A DNA stretch of 64,000 nt from Ryuthela nishihirai. Taxonomy: Eukaryota > Arthropoda > Arachnida > Araneae > Heptathelidae. Positions 56,579 through 64,000 of this stretch are shown here, one piece after another; within the stretch, counting starts at the first letter, position 1, and each line of letters starts with the position of its first letter. The stretch lies in contig JAWZYU010000020.1 in the NCBI GenBank assembly GCA_038380435.1, positions 46,718,307 through 46,782,306 of the forward strand, written 5' to 3'. The notes below the pieces were generated by a model. That model did not search any database. It was not told the DNA's origin and worked only from the letters and a program-made list of their open reading frames with translations. Both the position numbers and the translations under genes were made by a program.

Positions 56579-57354
56579 TACTGTCGCTCAAGAAAGTATC
56601 CGAACAGTATGGTTGATTATAGAATTCAGTAAAAATATCTGGAGCGTGTACAGCAACTGTACACGCTCCAGTTACCGTTCACAGCAAACTGGAGCGTGTG
56701 CAGTTACTGCACACGCTCCAGTTTGCTGTGAACTGTAACTGCACACGCTCCAGTTTGCTGTGAACGGTAACTGCACACGCTCCAGTTTGCTGTGAACGGT
56801 AACTGCACACGCTCCAGTTTGCTGTGAACGGTAACTGCACACGCTCCAGTTTGCTGTGAACGGTAACTGCACACGCTCAATATTTCCGTGAGTGAGCCCA
56901 CACGATCTAGTATCAAAATAATATGACCACCTACAGACGCTCAAAAAAGTATCCGAACACCATGGTTGATTACAGAATTCAGAAAAAATATCTGGCAACG
57001 ATTTTTTTAGAAATTAGTGATCTGGCAACCTTCGTGTCACGTGATTACAGAATTCAGGAAAAATATCTGGAGCGTGTACAGCAACTGTACACGCTCCAGT
57101 TACAGCTCCAGTTCACAGCAAACTGGAGCGTGTGCAGCAAACTGGAGTTCACAGCAAACTGGAGCGTGTGCAGTTACTGCCCACGCTCCAGTTTGCTGTG
57201 AACGGTAACTGGAGCGTGTACAGTTGCTGTACACGCTCCAGATATTTTCCTGAATTCTGTAATCACGTGACACGAAGGTTGCCAGATCACTAATTTCTAA
57301 AACAAATCGTTGCCAGATATTTTTTCTGAATTCTGTAATCAACCATCGACTGTA
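56579..57354. mobile_element. Tc1/mariner-like MITE with 32-bp internal repeats
   Basis: Starts TACTGTCGCTCAAGAAAGTA and ends CAACCATCGACTGTA. At 56706-56880 the 32-bp unit TGCACACGCTCCAGTTTGCT GTGAACGGTAAC repeats about five times (steps of 32 bp, for example 56717 to 56749). A second terminal motif at about 56934 shows two fused copies. Confidence 0.82.
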
Positions 57355-57519
57355 TGTTCATTTCAATTACACAACAGAGTTAAGTTTTATTGGTTATCCC
57401 TGGAATTATGGCAACACTGGCAATCATCAACTGCAATTGGTTGTTGATACTGTAATGATTTCTGTAGCATCGCATTTCGCCTCTGAAGTGTTTCTAGATT
57501 CAAATTACAAAACAACGAA

Positions 57520-57904
57520 AGGGGCGGGGGTGGCTCAGTCGGTAGCGCGCCAGGCTCGTAATCTGTAGTTCCCAGGTACGAGTCCCAGCTGGGTCAGCGT
57601 TGAGATTTATCTCCGCAAAATTCCCCACCATGCCCACGGTCAGTAGGGGACACCGATGGGCTTGGAAAGGCCGCCGTCCGTCGGATGGGACGTTAAGCCG
57701 TGGCCCCGTGTGCGGGAGAGCCATACCCTGTGCACGTTAAAGAACACGCTGGATGGCCTTGACGGGAGGCTACCATCTGTCTCCCAACAGCTATTCCGAT
57801 GGGTCCTCTCCCTCAACCTTCTCTGAGCCTTCGGGGTCCTTGCGACCTGGCCATTTAGCCCATGGTGTGCAAAAAACTGCAGCTCAGAGGTAAAACAACC
57901 CAAC
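57520..57904 (+). mobile_element. SINE-A, full length
   Basis: Sense copy from GGGGCGGGGGTGGCTCAGTC to GGTAAAACAACCCAACCC. No clear target-site duplication. Confidence 0.92.
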
Positions 57905-58880
57905 CCAACTATAGTTTCGAACATCAAAGCAATCTTTTCTTGTCAGCTATTTCCCATTAGAAGATCTATTGATCTTAAAAATACCTTATGTAAATCAGTG
58001 CTAATGTGGATAGCTAAGGAGAGGAGGAGGAGGAAGAGAAGGAGGTGTTCTCTTATTGTCGGGGGGAGGAGGGACGCGTATCAATGAAATGCTGCTTATG
58101 GCATGAAGGCTTTTGTTAAAGCGATGGGCACCAGCTTGCATGTTGAGAGCATCACTCCTCCCTTGATCCTTCTCCTCTTCCTCCTCTTCTCTCTGGACGT
58201 GATTGGCCCACACAATTTAACAGTGTCACGTACATCTCGTAAACGTGCCCAGGCGATATTTCTATTAATGATGCAGCAGGGCCGGTGTTTCGGTTTTCAG
58301 CCCCTGCGAGCTGTGCACTGCTTAGAATCGAATTTCGGGATTGGGTAATTACGATAAACCAAACTAGCGAGCTGATCGCGCCGCCGTGGGATCAACTGAA
58401 CAGGCTGAACTCGTATGTTTGCCGTTAGAAGTGCCGGTGTGTGTATGCTTTCACGACAGAGCTGTTTTCAGGTTAGGAAAGTTCACTCTGTAGGTTTTTA
58501 TTTGACGGGATAAATATTTTAAACCGGAGAGTATTGAAAGTGTAATGAATCGAATGTTTGTGTTGTAATCCTAAAAACGAATAATTATTCAGCATTGTTA
58601 GATTGTCTACTCCGAAAATCGGTTCATAAGGAAATTTGGAGTATAATTTAATAATTTGTGACAATTTCCGTGGTGCCACACTAATAGATGATTTAATGAT
58701 AACTTTAATTTAATAATAATAAATTTAATAACTAATTTAATAATTGATGAACCGAGAATGGCTCACGGAATCTTTCACCCACATTAGATAAAGAAGAACA
58801 GAGATTACCGTTCAGTCTCAACGTCATTTTAATCTTTGCAGCCTCCACTATTTGAAAATCCAGAACATTCATGAGAATCG
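57905..58880. other. Unique sequence with a GC-rich patch, no gene recognised
   Basis: From about 58200 to 58450 the text is moderately GC-rich (for example CTGATCGCGCCGCCGTGGG, AACAGGCTGAACTCG) without an open frame I recognise. It could be a conserved non-coding element. The last 300 bp are AT-rich. Confidence 0.3.
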
Positions 58881-59838
58881 GCTCTGCCCACGGTCAGTAG
58901 GGGACACCGATGGGCTTGGAAAGGGCGCCGTCCGTCGGATGGGACGTTAAGCAGTGGCCCCGTGTTCGGGAGAGAGCCATACCCTGCGCACGTTAAAGAA
59001 CACGCTGGATGGCCTTGACGGGAGGCTACCATCTGTCTCCCAACAGCTGTTCCAATGGGTCCCCTCCCCCAACCTTCTCTGAGCCTTCGGGGTCCATGTG
59101 ACCTGGTCATTTAGCCCATGGTGTGCAAAAAAGTGCCGCTCAGAGGTAAAACAACCCAACGTTAAAGAACACGCTGGATGGCCTTGACGGGAGGCTACCA
59201 TCTGTCTCCCAACAGCTGTTCCAATGGGTCCCCTCCCCCAACCTTCTCTGAGCCTTCGGGGTCCATGTGACCTGGTCATTTAGCCCATGGTGTGCAAAAA
59301 AGTGCCGCTCAGAGGTAAAACAACACAACGTTAAAGAACACGCTGGATGGCCTTGACGGGAGGCTACCATCTGTCTCCCAACAGCTGTTCCAATGGGTCC
59401 CCTCCCCCAACCTTCTCTGAGCCTTCGGGGTCCATGTGACCTAGTCATTTAGCCCATGGTGTGCAAAAAAGTGCCGCTCAGAGGTAAAACAACCCAACGT
59501 TAAAGAACACGCTGGATGGCCTTGACGGGAGGCTACCATCTGTCTCCCAACAGTTGTTCCAGTGGGTCCCCTCCCCCAACCTTCTCTGAGCCTTCGGGGT
59601 CCATGTGACCTGGCCATTTAGCCCATGGTGTGCAAAAAAGTGCCGCTCAGAGGTAAAACAACCCAACGTTAAAGAACACGCTGGATGGCCTTGACGGGAG
59701 GCTACCATCTGTCTCCCAACAGTTGTTCCAGTGGGTCCCCTCCCCAAATCCTTCTCTGAGCCTTCGGGGTCCATGTGACCTGGCCATTTAGCCCATGGTG
59801 TGCAAAAAAGTGCCGCTCAGAGGTAAAACAACCCAACC
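58881..59838 (+). repeat. SINE-A ending in five tandem 169-bp units
   Basis: The body starts at TCTGCCCACGGTCAGTAGGG (SINE position about 108; head missing). The 3' part then repeats with starts at 58992, 59161, 59330, 59499 and 59668, every 169 bp. Each unit runs from GTTAAAGAAC (position 218) exactly to the 3' end CAACCCAAC (position 386). Units 1-3 share CCAATGGGTCC and CTGGTCATTTAG or CTAGTCATTTAG, while units 4-5 share AACAGTTGTTCCAGTGGG, so duplication happened in at least two rounds. Confidence 0.95.
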
Positions 59839-60206
59839 CATGAGAATCTGTTCATTCTCGTTTTTAACAAGATATTCTCCTCATAGGACCGTATTTCTTC
59901 GATTCTAAGACGCACTTTTTTTTCCCATATGAACGTCTCTAAAAACGGGGTGCGTCTTAATGCTGGGGTGCGCGCTTTCCAAATGTGAAGCCACCGTTAT
60001 TTCATTATAGTGGAGCTCTGTGAGTGAATTATAGTGAGATTGGAACCTGACTGTTGATTGACAACCTTACGGAAAAATTAAGAAAGCGCCGGCATCAAAA
60101 TTGGCGGAATGGGTATCAACAACTTGGAAGCTAATCCCAGAAAGAATAGTGCAGCACTCATTTAAAAAATGTTGCGTCACCAACGCTCTCGATGGCTCAG
60201 AAGATG
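59839..60206. other. Possible DNA-transposon end, otherwise unrecognised
   Basis: TAAGACGCAC at 59906-59915 and GTGCGTCTTA at 59950-59959 form an inverted pair; CCGTATTTCTTCGATTCTAA before it looks like a common DNA-transposon terminus. No second end found. Confidence 0.35.
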
Positions 60207-60558
60207 AGGGTTGGGTTGTTTTACCTCTGAGTGGCACTTTTTTGCACACCATGGGCTAAATGGCCAGGTCACATGGACCCCGAAGGCTCAGAGAAGGTTG
60301 GGGGAGGAGACCCACTGGAACAGCTGTTGGGAGACAGATGGTAGCCTCCCGTCAAGACCATCCAGCGTGTTCTTTAACGTGCACAGTGTATGGCTTTCCC
60401 GCACACGGGGCCACGGCTTAACGTCCCATCCGACGGACGGCGGCCTTTCCAAGCCCATCGGTGTCCCCTACTGACCGTGGGCAGGGCGGGGAAATTTTGC
60501 GGAGATAAATCTCAACGCTGACCCAGCTGGGACTCGAACCTGGGAACTACAGATTACC
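60207..60558 (-). mobile_element. SINE-A, tRNA head truncated
   Basis: Antisense copy from GGGTTGGGTTGTTTTACC to GGGAACTACAGATTAC, missing the outermost 45 bp or so of the head. Confidence 0.9.
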
Positions 60559-61372
60559 TAGGTAATTTGAGAAATGAAGCAATTTTCGGCACGTTAACGG
60601 ATCACCCTAGTTAATCTGCACAATACCTAGATAATCTGTAGAATAACTGATTTCTGCACTTTAGCGGTAACATATGTTATACGGTAATTAATTCAACTTC
60701 CATCGATTTACGTTTTTCCAACTTACTCTCTCTTAATGCAATCTGTTTATTAGCTGTGTTATTTATTTCTTGCACATCTTAACGTTAATTGAGAGAAAAG
60801 CTGCATTTTTGACGTGGGATAGAGTTCGTGGGAAAAATGAATAAACCTGTTTATTACCAATTTATCATTGATAATGTTTACCACTAAATAACATTCTCAA
60901 GTTAAATAGTGGCAAAGGATTTTCCCTTCTTTGCTGGCATTTCAATCGATTCAAACTTCGTTTGTAAATTTCCGTATGGTGTTTGTTTTCCGTCGTGTCT
61001 TCCGTCTATTAATTTCTTTCATCAGGAAAGTTCAAATGGAAGCAATTCGGGACCGTGCTTCTCTTAGACTTCGACAGAGTCGGATCGCAGGTTAAATGGA
61101 TTTAACTTCTTTTAACTTTCTTTTTCAAATGAAGACTTCAAATCTCAAAGGAGTTGAGACGATTGCGAAGCGAGCAGCGGCATTTGTTTATTTCGTAGAT
61201 GAAATTGCCTAAGAGATCGAACCAATCGCAGAGACCGGTATTTTAAAAGAATGTTGGATCCGGAATTCTCGGATGTTTTTATGTTGCACGTTTTTTTTTT
61301 CTTGGTATTTTTTTTCCCCACCAAGTTATTACTTATCCGCATTGCTCAGTAACCGTTGTAAACCGTGGGCTG
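60559..61372. other. No gene recognised
   Basis: AT-rich, with a CTAGGTAAT/CTAGATAATCTG motif repeated loosely near 60556-60640. No coding signature. Confidence 0.4.
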
Positions 61373-61883
61373 TACAGTCGCTCAAAAAATATACGAACAT
61401 TATGGTTGATTACAGAATTCAGAAAAAAATTTCTGGCAACGATTTTTTTAGAAATTAGTGATCTGGCAACCTTCGTGTCACGTGATTACAGAATTCAGGA
61501 AAAATATCTGGAGCGTGTGCAGCAACTGAACACGCTCCAGTTACCGTTCGCAGCAAACTGGAGCGTGTGCAGTTACTGCACACGCTCCAGTTTGCTGTGA
61601 ACGGTAACTGCACACGCTCAATATTTCCGTGAGTGAGCCCACACGATCTAGTATCAAAATAATATGACCACCTACAGTCGCTCAGAAAAAAAAAATCCGA
61701 ACACTATGGTTCATTACAGAATTCAGAAAAAATATCTGGCAACGAGTTTTTTAGATTGTGCGCGTGATTATCACGTGACACGAAGGTTGCCAGATCACTG
61801 ATTTCTAAAAAAATCGTTGCCAGATGTTTTTTCTGAATTCTGTAATCAACCATAGTGTTCGGATACTTTTTTGAGCGACTGTA
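61373..61883. mobile_element. Tc1/mariner-like MITE, both ends present
   Basis: TACAGTCGCTCAAAAAATA at the left and TTTTTTGAGCGACTGTA at the right, with TA at each end. The interior has the paired GAGCGTGTGCAG modules, an internal terminal motif near 61674 and a TCACGTGACACGAAGG arm, so the right half is a second, short copy. Confidence 0.85.
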
Positions 61884-61984
61884 CTTGCTTATGTGCCAAG
61901 ATTTGGAAGGAATCGACGCCATAATGGTTTTGCCTGATCAGAGGGGTCCTAAGGTATCAGATAAGATTAAGGGTAAGGGAGGTG

Positions 61985-63330
61985 AAAGCTTCTCTCAACA
62001 AGACCATCCAGCGTGTTCTTTAACATGCACAGGGTATGCTCTCTTGCATATGGGCCGACGGATTAACGTCTTATCAGACGGACCATCCATTCTCTCGACA
62101 AGATTATCCAGCGTGTTCTTTAACATGCACAGGGTATGCTCTCTTGCATATGGGCCGACGGATTAACGTCTTATCAGACGGACCATCCATTCTCTCAACA
62201 AGACCATCCAGCGTGTTCTTTAACATGCACAGGGTATGCTCTCTTGCATACGGGCCGACGGATTAACGTCTTATCAGACGGACCATCCATTCTCTCAACA
62301 AGACCATCCAACGTGTTCTTTAACATGCACAGGGTATGCTCTCTTGCATACGGGCCGACGGATTAACGTCTTATCAGACGGACCATCCATTCTCTCAACA
62401 AGATCATCCAGCGTGTTCTTTAACATGCACAGGGTATGCTCTCTTGCATACGGGCCGACGGATTAACGTCTTATCAGACGGACCATCCATTCTCTCAACA
62501 AGATCATCCAGCGTGTTCTTTAACATGCACAGGGTATGCTCTCTTGCATATGGGCCGACGGATTAACGTCTTATCAGACGGACCATCCATTCTCTCAACA
62601 AGACCATCCAGCGTGTTCTTTAACATGCACAGGGTATGCTCTCTTGCATACGGGCCGACGGATTAACGTCTTATCAGACGGACCATCCATTCTCTCAACA
62701 AGACCATCCAACGTGTTCTTTAACATGCACAGGGTATGCTCTCTTGCATACGGGCCGACGGATTAACGTCTTATCAGACGGACCATCCATTCTCTCAACA
62801 AGACCATCCAACGTGTTCTTTAACATGCACAGGGTATGCTCTCTTGCATACGGGCCGACGGATTAACGTCTTATCAGACGGACCATCCATTCTCTCAACA
62901 AGACCATCCAACGTGTTCTTTAACATGCACAGGGTATGCTCTCTTGCATACGGGCCGACGGATTAACGTCTTATCAGACGGGCCATCCATTCTCTCAACA
63001 AGACCATCCAACGTGTTCTTTAACATGCACAGGGTATGCTCTCTTGCATACGGGCCGACGGACTTACGTCTTATCAGACGGACCATCCATTCTCTCAACA
63101 AGACCATCCAGCGTGTTCTTTAACATGCACAGGGTATGCTCTCTTGCATACGGCCCGACGGATTAACGTCTCATCAGACGGACGGCAGACTTTCCAAGCC
63201 CATCGGTGTGCCCTTTCTCACCGAGGGCAGGTTGGGATTTATTAGAGAGAAATCTCAGCTTAAGCACAGATGGAACTCGAACCTGGGAACATCAGATTAC
63301 GAGACTGGCGCGCTACCGACTGAGCCAAAA
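61985..63330 (-). repeat. SINE-A with twelve tandem 100-bp internal units
   Basis: Units of exactly 100 bp (CCATCCAGCGTGTTCTTTAA, CATGCACAGGGTATGCTCTC, GGATTAACGTCTTATCAGAC) start near 61999 and step to 63099. Each corresponds to SINE positions about 156-250. After the last unit the sequence runs on into the rest of an antisense SINE-A: TTTCCAAGCCCATCGGTGTG, ACTCGAACCTGGGAAC, GGCGCGCTACCGACTGAGCC. The array thus grew inside a SINE. Overlapping 76-codon frames are by-products. Confidence 0.95.
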
Positions 63331-64000
63331 CTCTCTCCTCTTACTTTTCAGTTGTTACGTCAGTGCACGAGCAGATTTCCACCTCTTTAATTATCCATTT
63401 CGTGTTCTTAAACGAATTTGTTGTCAGTGGAGGGAAAGGAATACGAGGATGAGCCAAGAGAGGTTAAGGAGAAGGAACAGAGCAAAGATCAGCAGAAGCA
63501 AGAGCTGCTTCCGGTTACATACATAATGACTCTTGGATGCCTCTAATCTGCAACCCTTTGTGTAGCACACGAACCACGCGGAACTTCTTCAACGCGCATT
63601 TAATTAGGGAGAAAAACGCGCGACGGTAATGATTATTGGAAAGTGCCGCGGGGCAGCAAGATTCGTTGTCATGGTAACCTGTTAAATTTGTAAGCCATTG
63701 ACTGGCAAGTGTCACAGACCTACGCCTGGGCGCAAAAGATTATCAGTAAGTAGAGTGCAAATGAAGGGGAGTGTGGCCAGCGCAGCAGCCTGGCATTAAC
63801 AACGAGAGTCAGTTTGCCTTCGGGATTGTAAGAGGAGTAGAGATGCGATCACCTCTGATCTTTCGTTGTCCTTGGCGAAGACCAGATGGAGAACGAAATC
63901 GGCTTAATTGTGAATAATTGGCACAGATGAAAATACTGACGTTAATTAGGATTTCTTCTTTCCTTTTATGCTGATTGCCTTCTAGGTTCTTTGGTGTGAT
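63331..64000. other. Unique sequence with homeodomain-type and X-box motifs
   Basis: No coding frame recognised. From 63540 to 63720 the sequence holds TTTAATTAGG, TAATGATTATT and a perfect RFX X-box; it may be an enhancer or promoter-proximal element. Confidence 0.3.
63665..63678. promoter_or_regulatory. Candidate RFX X-box
   Basis: GTTGTCATGGTAAC is a perfect imperfect-palindrome X-box (two half sites, 2-nt spacer), the binding site of RFX transcription factors that control ciliary genes in animals. It is a motif match only. Confidence 0.4.

Noticed and set aside
62036..63245. A ladder of overlapping 76-codon proteins every 100 bp
   Set aside because: They are the same SINE-derived 100-bp unit read again and again; the period is not a multiple of three and each frame ends after two units.

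Overview
The window looks like a repeat-dense stretch of an arthropod nuclear genome, possibly a chelicerate such as a spider; the organism is an inference from the repeat types and I cannot fix the species. There are no operons, bacterial genes, rRNAs or intact host genes. Nearly everything recognisable is a transposable element, a relic of one, or a tandem array grown from one. The only long intact coding region is the ORF of an RTE-type non-LTR retrotransposon (1123-4134).

The dominant family is a tRNA-headed SINE of about 386 bp, called SINE-A here. A clean copy at 8855-9240 sits between 13-bp target-site duplications and serves as the numbering reference. Its 3' end reads GGTAAAACAACCCAAC. 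About 30 copies or relics are present, several with perfect target-site duplications of 8-13 bp. A second tRNA-headed family, SINE-B, has an ATTT-rich tail. There are also six copies of a Tc1/mariner-like MITE with palindromic modules, two nested hAT-like MITEs, a 1.4-kb foldback element, three RTE copies, and relics of an I/R1-like LINE with an RNase H domain.

Layout. 0-5 kb: SINE-A cut by an intact RTE, then a SINE-B with an amplified head. 5.4-6.7 kb: 39-bp minisatellite. 7.7-10.3 kb: MITE and SINE-A copies. 11-12 kb: 49-bp array. 12.4-15.3 kb: SINE-A copies and a MITE core with 118-bp repeats. 16.1-21.1 kb: a 5-kb array of 58/43-bp units with a 318-bp higher-order period. 22-32 kb: SINE-A copies, a tRNA-like palindrome, a promoter-like GC-rich island and a MITE. 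32.4-38.5 kb: I-like LINE interrupted by an RTE. 39-42.6 kb: SINE-A with 149-bp repeats, MITE, antisense RTE. 42.7-44.2 kb: foldback element. 44.3-44.8 kb: nested hAT MITEs. 45-50 kb: old SINE relics and an I-like LINE tail. 50-51 kb: triplicated SINE-A. 51.5-54.1 kb: 36-bp array. 54.7-61.9 kb: SINE-A and MITE copies, including five 169-bp units. 62-63.3 kb: twelve 100-bp units inside a SINE-A.

The main observation is that at least six separate tandem arrays (units of 58/43, 36, 100, 149, 169 and about 285 bp) can be matched to different segments of the same SINE-A body, always excluding the tRNA head, and most still carry SINE ends at their borders. One SINE family therefore appears to have seeded satellites repeatedly. 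Host-gene evidence is weak: three phase-compatible exon-like segments on the minus strand (55628-55703, 51247-51354, 9449-9564), two exon-like segments on the plus strand, a promoter-like island near 24.2-24.5 kb and a perfect RFX X-box near 63.67 kb.
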